Assembly: GCA_036804505.1 (NCBI GenBank)
Contig: DAIRSI010000018.1
Coordinates: 1-64,000 of the forward strand
Origin: Phocaeicola_A sp036804505
GTDB lineage: Bacteria > Bacteroidota > Bacteroidia > Bacteroidales > Bacteroidaceae
DNA length: 64,000 bases
Direction of reading: 5' to 3'
Shown: positions 17,660 to 26,113 of the stretch, one piece after another
Layout: the number at the start of each line of letters is the position of its first letter
Numbering within the stretch: the stretch's first letter is position 1
Program-made: the position numbers and the translations under genes
Notes under the pieces: model-generated
What the model saw: the letters and a program-made list of their open reading frames with translations, nothing else
Told to the model about the DNA's origin: nothing
The model's database searches: none

Positions 17660-20600
17660 TTAGAGATTTATATTAATTCCAAAAGTCACTGTTTTCAATG
17701 GAGGAGTTCCCCATATTGCAGTACCACTGCTTACTGCTTCGGGATCATAATAGTCATAAGCCGCCCACGTCCAAAGATTATTGGCTGATGCATATAATCG
17801 GACGTTATTTACACCGCATTTCTCAGTAAGTTTTCGAGGCAGAGTAAAACCTAGAGCCAATGTCTTCAAACGAATGAAATCTGTACTATGAAGACGTCTT
17901 GTGGTTGCATATTTGTTCATAGCTACAGTCGGACTTTCTATGAATAATTCGTATCGTGTAATATCGCCCGATTTTTTCCAGTTGTCTTTGTAATATGTCG
18001 GGATATTGGCCTCTAAGTCATTACCTCCGTGTTCCGTTTTTTGAGCCCAGATATCATAAGAGTACCCTCCGAATTGATAGGAGAACATTAAATTCAAATC
18101 AAGCCATTTGTAGCGTAATGAATTTGACAATCCTCCAATAATATTGGGTTCAGCATGTTTGTTGATGACGACGGCATTGGCTTTGCTGGGTGATTCTGTG
18201 ACATCTTTGATATAGTTTCCGTTGGCATCTTTTTCATTTGTATAAAATTGTGGTGCACCTGTTTCAGGGTTAATTCCTGCAAATTCAATTAAATAGAAAG
18301 TGCGATATGGTTTTCCTACTTTTCGTATTTGAGTACCGCTAATAATTTCTGTTTGCAAGCCGTCAAGCGTAACAATTTTATTTTGGTTATGCGAAATATT
18401 GAAAGTAGTGTTCCATGAAAAGTTTTTTGTCATGAAATTAGTGGAATTGATTTCCAGCTCAATACCTTTGTTTTTAACTTCTCCCACATTCATGAGATAA
18501 CTGCCGAAACCTGTTGTCATAGATATAGGACGATCCATTAGCAGATTTTTGGTGGTACGGGTGTAATATTCTACTGTGAAGTTAATTCTGTTCCATAAGG
18601 AAAAGTCAAGACCCAAATTCAAGTTATAGTTCGTTTCCCATTTCAAATTAATATTTTCGATTTGTGATTGGATGATGCCGGGTTGTTCCTGGTATCCATT
18701 TGTCAAACTGCTTAAGCCCAAGTATCCGTAATAATCGGAAGGTAATGTACCATTTACTCCATAGGATGCACGGATTTTTAGATCAGTTATATAGTCTTTT
18801 ACCGGCTTCATAAAACTCTCTTCTATTACTCTCCAAGCTGCTGAAACTGACCAGAAGTTTCCCCAACGATGATCTCTTTGCAGACGGGAACTTCCATCCA
18901 AGCGATAACTTCCGCCTAAATAATATTTGTTCATGTAGTCATAATTCAGACGTGATATATAGGAGACTAAACGAGTGCGGGTGTCACTTCCACCTATTGA
19001 TTCCGTTTTCATTCCATTACTGATCTGATTTTTATCGGCGGTGGCGAAGTTGGTGGCATAGCCCGATAAATAATCACTGTATTGATCGTCAATCTCATAA
19101 CCGCCTAAAACATCTAAGTGGTGGTCCTGAGCTATAGAACATTTGTAACTTAACTGATTAGCCCAAACTAATTTTTTGTATTCATAAAACTTTTTTTCCA
19201 TGCCTCCGTTTATGTCATCACCGTTAGATGTTTTCGGATCGGCCCAATTTACACCTTTCGTGTTCGTGTAATCATAGCTGAGAGTCGACTTGAACTTCAG
19301 ATTTTTGATAAATTCATATTCGCCATATAAAGTGTTGAAAGTCCTGTTAACATACTCGCGCTGATAGTCGTACGTAGCAGATAAGAGAGGATTTCGGTCA
19401 CCATTACGTATGAATTCCCTGTTCCAACTACCATCTTCATTATAAGCCGGATCAGATGGAACAACAGCGTTACGTGAGGAATAGAATGGTGATGTATAAG
19501 AAGTTCCTTCACTATATACGTCCTGGTTGACTGAAGCATATAGAATATTCGCTCCGATATTCAATTTATTGGTTAATTGATATTCTGTATTCAAGCGGCC
19601 GCTGATGCGCTCTAGTCCGGAGTTGATGGCTATTCCATCTTGCTTTAAATAGGCTAGGGAGGAATAAAACTTGAATTTATCATTGCCACCTGATACTGAT
19701 GCTTCATAATTTTGATGATTTCCTTTTTTGAATAGGATGTCATCCCAATCAACATATCCGCACCACGGCTTCGGGGCATAGCTGTCAATATTTTCATCAG
19801 CATATGCTATTGCCTCAGTTTCACTATTCCCGCTGCGCAAAGCTCCTGCCTTTAATCCATTGTAGATATACTCTCGGCGTTCTTCGCCATTCATTATCGG
19901 GCGATAATCCATTGCAAAATCTGAACTACCCCAATCGGCCTTGAATGAAATGGTAGGCTTACCGGATTTTCCTTTTTTTGTGGTTATCAATACAACTCCG
20001 TTTGCTGCACGCGAACCGTAAAGAGAAGCCGCTGCAGCGTCCTTGATAATTGTAATGTTTTCGATATCAGAACTGTTGATTGTTGACATGATGTCAAGTC
20101 CGGCCTGAGATGTCATAGTGTTAATTGAACCGGAACGTACTGGAACACCATCTATAACATATAATGGTGAGTTGCTTGCATTGAAGGATCCCATACCACG
20201 AATGTTCAGTGAAGTGGAAGATCCTGGTTGACCTGATGATGAGCTGAATTGTACACCGGAGGCATTGCCTTGCAGCATATCAACAAAGGATACAGAAGGA
20301 ATGTCTTTCATCTTGTCTGCCTTTACATTGGAGGCAGAGCCGGCATAAGCCGATTTCTTGAATGTACCGTAGCCTGTGACGATTACTTCGTCAATCATAT
20401 TGTTATCTTGTTTCAAAGAAATTTTTATAGGTTTTCCCGGTACAATTTTCATCTCTTGTTTTGTATATCCAATGTAAGAAACAACCAGAATAACAGATTT
20501 GTCATCTGTTTCCAGGTTGAATTTTCCATCTAGGTCGGTTGTTGTCCCAAGTGTTGTTCCTTTTACCAGAATGTTAGCTCCAATAATCGGATCGTTGTTT

Positions 20601-21016
20601 TCATCAAGTACTATACCACTCAATTTAGTCTTATGATTTGGTGCTGAAACATTTGTTGCTTTCCCGATAGGCTTAATTGCAATTACTCCATTTTGGACGG
20701 TATAGGTGAGACCGCTGTTTTTTAAGCATTTATTCAAAACATCGGCAATCCGTTCGTTCTTTACAGACAAATTCTTTATTCTTAAATTTTTCAAATCTTT
20801 TGTACTATAGACGAAAGTGAAGTCAGTCTGTTTCTGGATTTCCCACAGTACTTCGTTAAGTGTCGCATCCTTGAATTCTGCGGTTACAGTTTTTTGTGTA
20901 AATTGCAGATTAGCTGCATGTAAAAAACTGATGGCCGCGAGGCTGAAAACCAGGAGTGCCATCCAAAAACGCCTGTTCCTTCTCCCGATAGGGATGTTGT
21001 TGTGAGGTTTTTTCAT
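17660..21016 (-). CDS. SusC/RagA TonB-dependent receptor with STN signalling domain
   Basis: 1118 residues. A signal segment (about 15-36) leads to an STN domain at about 45-115 (ATLNEVLWEIQKQTDFTFVYS), a CarboxypepD_reg domain at about 130-210 (LSGIVLDENNDPIIGANILV, VSYIGYTKQEM), the Ton-box region (MIDEVIVTGYG) and a plug at about 228-345 with the SusC signature NIRGMGSFNASNSPLYVIDG. The rest is a 22-strand-type barrel ending in VTFGININL with a terminal Leu. The STN domain marks it as a transducer that signals through the FecR encoded 15 bp upstream. It imports a ligand together with the SusD downstream; the nature of the ligand is unknown. Confidence 0.97.
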   Translation of the reverse strand: MKKPHNNIPIGRRNRRFWMALLVFSLAAISFLHAANLQFTQKTVTAEFKDATLNEVLWEIQKQTDFTFVYSTKDLKNLRIKNLSVKNERIADVLNKCLKNSGLTYTVQNGVIAIKPIGKATNVSAPNHKTKLSGIVLDENNDPIIGANILVKGTTLGTTTDLDGKFNLETDDKSVILVVSYIGYTKQEMKIVPGKPIKISLKQDNNMIDEVIVTGYGTFKKSAYAGSASNVKADKMKDIPSVSFVDMLQGNASGVQFSSSSGQPGSSTSLNIRGMGSFNASNSPLYVIDGVPVRSGSINTMTSQAGLDIMSTINSSDIENITIIKDAAAASLYGSRAANGVVLITTKKGKSGKPTISFKADWGSSDFAMDYRPIMNGEERREYIYNGLKAGALRSGNSETEAIAYADENIDSYAPKPWCGYVDWDDILFKKGNHQNYEASVSGGNDKFKFYSSLAYLKQDGIAINSGLERISGRLNTEYQLTNKLNIGANILYASVNQDVYSEGTSYTSPFYSSRNAVVPSDPAYNEDGSWNREFIRNGDRNPLLSATYDYQREYVNRTFNTLYGEYEFIKNLKFKSTLSYDYTNTKGVNWADPKTSNGDDINGGMEKKFYEYKKLVWANQLSYKCSIAQDHHLDVLGGYEIDDQYSDYLSGYATNFATADKNQISNGMKTESIGGSDTRTRLVSYISRLNYDYMNKYYLGGSYRLDGSSRLQRDHRWGNFWSVSAAWRVIEESFMKPVKDYITDLKIRASYGVNGTLPSDYYGYLGLSSLTNGYQEQPGIIQSQIENINLKWETNYNLNLGLDFSLWNRINFTVEYYTRTTKNLLMDRPISMTTGFGSYLMNVGEVKNKGIELEINSTNFMTKNFSWNTTFNISHNQNKIVTLDGLQTEIISGTQIRKVGKPYRTFYLIEFAGINPETGAPQFYTNEKDANGNYIKDVTESPSKANAVVINKHAEPNIIGGLSNSLRYKWLDLNLMFSYQFGGYSYDIWAQKTEHGGNDLEANIPTYYKDNWKKSGDITRYELFIESPTVAMNKYATTRRLHSTDFIRLKTLALGFTLPRKLTEKCGVNNVRLYASANNLWTWAAYDYYDPEAVSSGTAIWGTPPLKTVTFGININL

Positions 21017-21030
21017 TGTTATTAGTTTTT

Positions 21031-22203
21031 TTAGTTATAAAATGATATTGTATTTCCATTAATTTTAGCATGTACCACGTTAGTCCTTTCCAGCAAGTGA
21101 ATAAAGGGAAATATTTGTTTACTTCTATCTACGTTACAACCAATACGTATATCTTTGATTTTTTCATTGGCATAAAATACTTTTATATCGTACCATCGTG
21201 AAAGGATTGTCATGATATCTTTTAATTTTTGATCTCGGAAATTTATTTTCCCATTGACCCATGACGTGTAGAATGATGTGTCGATAGAGGATAAAGTGAC
21301 AGAATTGTTTTCATGATTAACAGATATCTGTTGTGAAGGTTTTAATATATGGGTTTCATTGTGAGGCAGCAGAACTTTTATGGATCCTTTGATTAATGTG
21401 GCCTGATAATCATCATCCGGATATGCCGAAATATCAAAGACCGTACCTAATACTTCTACACTTTTCTCTTTTGTAGTAACAATAAAAGGAGTTCCGTTTT
21501 TGGCTACTTCAAAATAGGCTTCTCCTTCCAATTCTACTTCACGTTTTGTTTTGTCGAATTTTATTGGATATCGGAGATGAGTCATTGATTTAACAAAAAC
21601 TTTTGTTCCGTCGTTTAGAATAAGCTTGAATTCGTTTCCATGAGGAACATAAATACTATTATATTCCATGATTTTGTTCGAAGTTGTGCATGAAGCCAAC
21701 TGATAATCTAATGTGTTTGAGTCAAGATTTATTTGATTGTACCCTGGGGTCTGCACAGCTCCCTTTTTATATGAGTTGAGACAAATTTCCCTTCCATTGT
21801 CCAAATACAGAATAGTACCTTGTTTGATACTTCTTTTTTGTTCAGAATTTACTTTTGTTTTTGCAATTTGTAATTTTTGTGGATTAAGATTTGTGACAAG
21901 GCATACAATTAGCAGTGGAATGATTACAGTTGCTGCATATCCAATTATTCTTGTCCATTTCTTCTTTAATATAGATTTTTTGATGTTAACTTGTATTTTG
22001 TCCCACTTGTCTTGAGCGCTGAAACTATTTGATATATATGCATGATTTGCTATATTTTTCTCGTTGGTTATCTTTCGATAAAGTTTTTCATTTTTTTCTG
22101 TATCATTTCGCCAGAGATCCAGTTCGAGCTGCTCTTTTTCTGTTAACTCATTGATTAACGATTTTGCAATAAGATTTGCTATATGGAAATCATCTTGTAT
22201 CAT
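21031..22203 (-). CDS. FecR-type anti-sigma factor
   Basis: 390 residues. The cytoplasmic N-terminus (about 1-80) carries the anti-sigma helix region (LIAKSLINELTEKEQLELDLW). One membrane helix lies at about 88-106 (YAATVIIPLLIVCLVT). The FecR domain is at about 175-275 (NSIYVPHGNEFKLILNDGTK, KREVELEGEAYFEVAK, VEVLGTVFDISAY) and a DUF4974 domain at about 310-385. It is longer than the other two FecR proteins of this window because of a 60-residue insert before the FecR domain. One 60-base line of its coding sequence (21901-21960) has only 21 G+C, low for this window. Confidence 0.94.
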   Translation of the reverse strand: MIQDDFHIANLIAKSLINELTEKEQLELDLWRNDTEKNEKLYRKITNEKNIANHAYISNSFSAQDKWDKIQVNIKKSILKKKWTRIIGYAATVIIPLLIVCLVTNLNPQKLQIAKTKVNSEQKRSIKQGTILYLDNGREICLNSYKKGAVQTPGYNQINLDSNTLDYQLASCTTSNKIMEYNSIYVPHGNEFKLILNDGTKVFVKSMTHLRYPIKFDKTKREVELEGEAYFEVAKNGTPFIVTTKEKSVEVLGTVFDISAYPDDDYQATLIKGSIKVLLPHNETHILKPSQQISVNHENNSVTLSSIDTSFYTSWVNGKINFRDQKLKDIMTILSRWYDIKVFYANEKIKDIRIGCNVDRSKQIFPFIHLLERTNVVHAKINGNTISFYN

Positions 22204-22264
22204 GAAATGTTCTTTTCACTAATAACAGATGACTAATGAAAAAGGGTGAATGAAAAATCTTTTT

Positions 22265-22810
22265 TTAAAAAAAAATAAACAATAGATAAAAATAATCTTT
22301 TAAATTTTCCCGAAGTTTTTTATAAGCAATTTTTTTTAATGTGTGTACGGTTTCTATTGAAACGTTTAGTTCTTTGGCAATTTCAATATTCTTTTTACCA
22401 TCAAGTGTAAGTCTTATTATTTTCTTCATCTGTTCAGGCAGCTTATCTATAGCATCGAAAAGAATCCGATAACTTTCCTCTTCTATAATGGCATCATGAA
22501 AATATTCTTCAGTTTGCTTGTCGGCCAATTGTTTAGAATACTGTTCCACAACTTTGAGATGTTCTAATTCATTTAAGGCCTTGTTGCGAACCATAGTATA
22601 TAAAAAAGCTTTGACTTGGTGATGATATGAGAATTCTTTTCGGATTTGCCACAATTTCACAAATGTTTCCGCAACGATATCTTCAGATGCTGTGTTATCG
22701 GCAATGAATTGCTTGGCAAACAGACAAAGTGATACGTAATATTTCGTGAAAATAGAGTGAAACTCATGTTCATCTATCGTAACAGTGTCGTGATATGTTT
22801 CTAATTTCAT
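22265..22810 (-). CDS. ECF-type RNA polymerase sigma-70 factor
   Basis: 181 residues from the ATG at 22810. A TTG at 22840 and ATG at 22831 are in frame, but both would lie within an inverted repeat (22821-22841) that looks like an operator, so I prefer the internal start. Region 2 at about 10-75 (FHSIFTKYYVSLCLFAKQF, ASEDIVAETFVKLWQ) and region 4 at about 115-170 (DKLPEQMKKIIRLTLDG, SIETVHTLKKIAYKKL). First gene of the AT-rich sigma-FecR-SusC-SusD-phosphatase operon. FecR follows 61 bp downstream. The C-terminus is unusually aromatic (YFYLLFIFF). Confidence 0.93.
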   Translation of the reverse strand: MKLETYHDTVTIDEHEFHSIFTKYYVSLCLFAKQFIADNTASEDIVAETFVKLWQIRKEFSYHHQVKAFLYTMVRNKALNELEHLKVVEQYSKQLADKQTEEYFHDAIIEEESYRILFDAIDKLPEQMKKIIRLTLDGKKNIEIAKELNVSIETVHTLKKIAYKKLRENLKDYFYLLFIFF

Positions 22811-22820
22811 AAATATGTCT

Positions 22821-22841
22821 ATTGGCCACATTGTGGTCAAT
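22821..22841. promoter_or_regulatory. Imperfect 21-bp inverted repeat before the sigma gene
   Basis: ATTGGCCACA, one base, TGTGGTCAAT: ten-base arms with a single mismatch, ending 11 bp before the sigma ATG at 22810. The position suggests an operator or a leader hairpin controlling the sigma operon. No protein is known for it. Confidence 0.55.
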
Positions 22842-23027
22842 AGAATATGATTTTCAATGCATTATAATTGCTTTTCAGAACAAAAAATATTCTTAATATT
22901 GTATTTAGAATTATTTGATTTTCATTCTTGTATGCAAATATTGAAATTCTTAGTGAATTATGCAAGTCTTTTAAAAATTGTTGTTAAAAATTAATAATCA
23001 CATAATGTATTTATAATTCATGTTCAA

Positions 23028-23043
23028 GACATTACGTAATGTC
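23028..23043. repeat. Perfect 16-bp palindrome GACATTACGTAATGTC
   Basis: Eight-base arms with no loop, 57 bp beyond the J-protein stop and about 220 bp upstream of the sigma ATG. It lacks a loop and a T-run, so it is unlikely to be a terminator; a protein-binding site is more plausible. Confidence 0.5.
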
Positions 23044-23099
23044 AGCTTAATTTATTGGCAATAATATACTTCAATGATTGGAGACTGGTTCATTCTGAT

Positions 23100-24023
23100 T
23101 TATCTGCTCTTTTGGATATCTCGGAACATTTTTTTCTGTTGTTCAGTCAGATTGGTAGGAATCTGGATGGAATAGGTCAGGATAAGGTCACCGAAGTTAC
23201 CTTCTTTCTTGTAGACAGGGAAGCCTTTTCCTTTCAGTTTCACCATAGTTCCGTTCTGAGTTTCCGGTTTTACTTTCAGTTTTACTTTACCGTTCAGGGT
23301 CATCACGGTAATGTCTCCTCCAAGGATGGCTGTAAAGATGTCCAGAGGAACCGTAGCATACAAATCGTCGTCCTTCCGTTTGAATACAGAATCTTCCTCT
23401 ACAATGAAAGTAATATACAAGTCGCCGGCAGGTCCTCCGTTTGCACCGGGAGCTCCATAGCCGTTCAGTTTGATGACCTGACCGTCGGAAATACCTGCCG
23501 GGACTGTTATCCGGACACTCTTTCCGTTGATGTTCAGTATCTGTTTGTGTGTGACGGCCGATTCACGCAGGGTCAGATGCAGTTCCGATTGATAGTCCTG
23601 TCCTTTGTAGCCTTCGGAGTAGGAAGATCTGCTCCGCTTGCCTTTACCGAAAAGTTCTTCGAAAAAATCCGAAAAACCGCTTGGATTGCCGTTGCCAAAT
23701 CCGCCGGTTTCGAATCCACCGAAGTCGAAACCATCGAATCCGCCTGTATTTTCGTGTTGCCGGTTGTATTGTTCTTGTTGTGCTTTTATTTCATCTGCAT
23801 GTTTCCAATCGGCACCATATTCGTCATACTTTTTCCGCTTTTCAGGATCACCAAGCACTTCATTGGCTTCGTTTATTTCCTGAAACTTATCTTTTGCTGA
23901 AGGGTCATTCGGATTTAAATCCGGATGATATTTACGCGCAAGTCGGCGAAAAGCCTTCTTGATATTGTCTTGAGAAGCATTTTTGTCAACTCCTAAAATC
24001 TTGTAATAGTCAATATATGCCAT
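23100..24023 (-). CDS. CbpA-like J-domain co-chaperone
   Basis: 307 residues from the ATG at 24023; an ORF extension of 17 codons upstream overlaps the promoter and is rejected. The J-domain (about 1-72) has YYKILGV, the HPD motif in KYHPDLNPND and the terminal KRKKYDEYG. A Gly/Phe-rich linker (GGFDGFDFGGFETGGFG) follows at about 100-125. The C-terminal substrate-binding domains I and II (about 140-300) follow without the four-CxxCxGxG zinc region of DnaJ itself. This is the DnaJ type II/CbpA layout: it stimulates Hsp70 ATPase and delivers clients. No cbpM gene is adjacent. Confidence 0.95.
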   Translation of the reverse strand: MAYIDYYKILGVDKNASQDNIKKAFRRLARKYHPDLNPNDPSAKDKFQEINEANEVLGDPEKRKKYDEYGADWKHADEIKAQQEQYNRQHENTGGFDGFDFGGFETGGFGNGNPSGFSDFFEELFGKGKRSRSSYSEGYKGQDYQSELHLTLRESAVTHKQILNINGKSVRITVPAGISDGQVIKLNGYGAPGANGGPAGDLYITFIVEEDSVFKRKDDDLYATVPLDIFTAILGGDITVMTLNGKVKLKVKPETQNGTMVKLKGKGFPVYKKEGNFGDLILTYSIQIPTNLTEQQKKMFRDIQKSR

Positions 24024-24094
24024 AGTCGTTGATGTTTTATATATAAAGAGAGTAGCAAAGAAAATGCCAATCATTATTTTATGTCAGTTAAAAA

Positions 24095-24127
24095 CAAAAT
24101 TAATTTAAAATGTATAGGTATTTCAAA
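24095..24127 (-). promoter_or_regulatory. Promoter of the J-protein gene
   Basis: On the minus strand TTTG (24127-24124), a 21-bp spacer, then TAATTTTG (24102-24095). The predicted start is about 65 bp before the ATG at 24023. Confidence 0.7.
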
Positions 24128-24136
24128 AAATAAATA

Positions 24137-24144
24137 TACATTTG
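24137..24144 (+). promoter_or_regulatory. -7 element of the kinase/nucleotidase operon
   Basis: TACATTTG, 29 bp before the ATG at 24173 and divergent from the J-protein promoter only 10 bp away. No TTTG at -33. Confidence 0.5.
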
Positions 24145-24172
24145 CAGGTACTAAGAAGAGTAATTAATATTT

Positions 24173-26113
24173 ATGGAAGGATTTGACAAATATGAATGTA
24201 AAGCTCATGATTTTTTGTGTGCTTTTTTTGTGTGCTTATTTTGCATCCTTCCGATTTTTTCTTTTTCACAGAAAAAAGCCCCTATACTTATTGTCAGTTC
24301 CTATAATCCCGATGCAGCGAATATCTCTGCCTGCATTTCAGATTTTATGGATGCCTACAAGATGAAAGAAGACGATCGTGCCGTCATTGTGGAAAACATG
24401 AACTGTCGTGCTCTTTCAGAGTCGACACTGTGGATAGGCATGATGAAGAAAATCATTTCCAAATATGCCTCGATGAAGGTAAAACCTGCCGTAATGATTA
24501 TGTTGGGGCAGGAAGCCTGGATTTCCTATCTTTCTCTGCCGGTCAGCAGTTTGAAAGGGATACCAGTCATGTGTGGTATGGCCAGTCGGGAAGTTGTCAA
24601 ACTGCCTGAGGGAAATTTCAATCCTTCCGATATCGAACCTCAGTCATATGATATTATGTCTTATGCCAAGCAACATAATGTAGTAGGAGGTTTTCTCTAC
24701 GGATATGATTTGGAGAAGAATATCCAATTGGTCAAGCAGTATTATCCCGATACCCAACAATTGGCGCTGATGACAGACAACAGTTGTGGCGGACTTTGTC
24801 TCCATGCTTATTTTAAGTCGGTGATGGACAAACATCCCGAATACGGGTATATACCACTGGATGGCAGAAAGCATACCGTGTACTCCATGATTAATGAACT
24901 CACCAAGCTGAAGAATAAAACGGTTCTGATTCTGGGTTCCTGGCGCATGGACAAGAACGAAGGATATTTCATGCACAATTCTGCCTATCTCATGAAAGAT
25001 GCGAATCCCGGACTACCCGTTTTTTCTATATCGACGATAGGTATCGGTTATTGGTCTATCGGGGGATACTCTCCCGCTTATGCCAACAAGGGTACCGATT
25101 TGGCTTACATGGCGTATGACTATATTCATCTGAAGAATCACGGGACTGCAAGACTGCAATTGATTCCCAGCAAGTACACATTTGATGTCAAGGCTCTTGC
25201 ATCCCATGGCATTTCCTTGAAGTCCATACCAAAGGATTCCGAACTGATGAATCAGGAAATCAGCTTTTGGGTAAAGTATGAGAGGATGATTGTTGCAGCA
25301 TCAATAGCTTTGTCTCTGTTGATTCTGGGTTTCATTGTGCTAACTTATTCTCTTTGGAAAACCAACAAATTGAAAAAGGCACTGGAATCTTCTCATGCCG
25401 AACTGGTGAAATCCAGGGATAAGGCTGAAGAATCCAACAGACTGACTAGTGCTTTCCTTGCCAATATGAGTCATGAGATACGTACTCCTCTGAATGCCAT
25501 CGTTGGATTTTCCAATGTATTGACTACGGTGGATTTGTCGGAGGAAAACCAGAAAGAGTTTTCGAATATCATTCAGCAGAATTCCACTTTGCTGTTGAAT
25601 CTGATAAACGATATATTGAATTTATCCCGTCTGGAGTCGGGACATACGAATTTTACTTACAAAGAAACGGAGCTTGTTGATTTGTGCAAAACGGTATTAA
25701 AGACTGCACAAATGGCCCATCCTTCGGATTTGGAGTATAAGTTCGACTCGCCTTTCACAAGCCGGATGGAATTTGTTGATACGCAGCGGTTGCAGCAGGT
25801 ACTGATAAATCTGCTGTCCAATGCAGGGAAGTTTACTGAGAAAGGCAGCATTACCTTGTCATTCGATGTGGACGAAAAGAACCAACTGATGCTCTTTACC
25901 GTCACGGATACCGGATGCGGAATTCCTTTGGACAAACAGACGAAAATATTCAACCGTTTTGAAAAACTGAATGAATTTGCACAAGGAACAGGTTTGGGAC
26001 TGTCCATCTGTAAAATCACGGTAGAGCGTTTTGGCGGTAAGATTTGGGTCGATCCCAGTTACAAGAGTGGAGCTCGTTTTGTGTTCTATATTCCAATTAA
26101 GAAAAAAGAATGA
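24173..26113 (+). CDS. Sensor histidine kinase with periplasmic-binding-protein-like sensor
   Basis: 646 residues. A signal/anchor helix (about 13-32) leads to a 330-residue periplasmic domain of the ABC-substrate-binding-like type (ILIVSSYNPDAANISA, AVMIMLGQEAW, GGFLYGYDLEKNIQLV, NKTVLILGSWRMD). A second membrane helix (about 373-393) and short coiled coil come next. HisKA has phospho-acceptor His434 in NMSHEIRTPLNAI, and the HATPase shows NLLSNAGKFTEKG, DTGCGIP and GTGLGLSICK. There is no receiver or DNA-binding domain, so it needs a separate regulator not seen here. Its last 4 bp overlap the start of a 5'-nucleotidase gene, so the sensor and hydrolase are coupled. Ligand unknown. Confidence 0.93.
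   Translation: MEGFDKYECKAHDFLCAFFVCLFCILPIFSFSQKKAPILIVSSYNPDAANISACISDFMDAYKMKEDDRAVIVENMNCRALSESTLWIGMMKKIISKYASMKVKPAVMIMLGQEAWISYLSLPVSSLKGIPVMCGMASREVVKLPEGNFNPSDIEPQSYDIMSYAKQHNVVGGFLYGYDLEKNIQLVKQYYPDTQQLALMTDNSCGGLCLHAYFKSVMDKHPEYGYIPLDGRKHTVYSMINELTKLKNKTVLILGSWRMDKNEGYFMHNSAYLMKDANPGLPVFSISTIGIGYWSIGGYSPAYANKGTDLAYMAYDYIHLKNHGTARLQLIPSKYTFDVKALASHGISLKSIPKDSELMNQEISFWVKYERMIVAASIALSLLILGFIVLTYSLWKTNKLKKALESSHAELVKSRDKAEESNRLTSAFLANMSHEIRTPLNAIVGFSNVLTTVDLSEENQKEFSNIIQQNSTLLLNLINDILNLSRLESGHTNFTYKETELVDLCKTVLKTAQMAHPSDLEYKFDSPFTSRMEFVDTQRLQQVLINLLSNAGKFTEKGSITLSFDVDEKNQLMLFTVTDTGCGIPLDKQTKIFNRFEKLNEFAQGTGLGLSICKITVERFGGKIWVDPSYKSGARFVFYIPIKKKE

Larger units (their letters stand above)
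22811..23099. other. 289-bp AT-rich intergenic region with two dyads
   Basis: Between the sigma gene and the end of the J-protein gene, both on the minus strand. It holds the 21-bp inverted repeat at 22821-22841 and a perfect 16-bp palindrome at 23028-23043. I found no clean TAnnTTTG on the minus strand and no open frame of note. Confidence 0.6.

Noticed and set aside
23028..23043. Palindrome as a transcription terminator
   Set aside because: It has no loop and no T-run on either strand.
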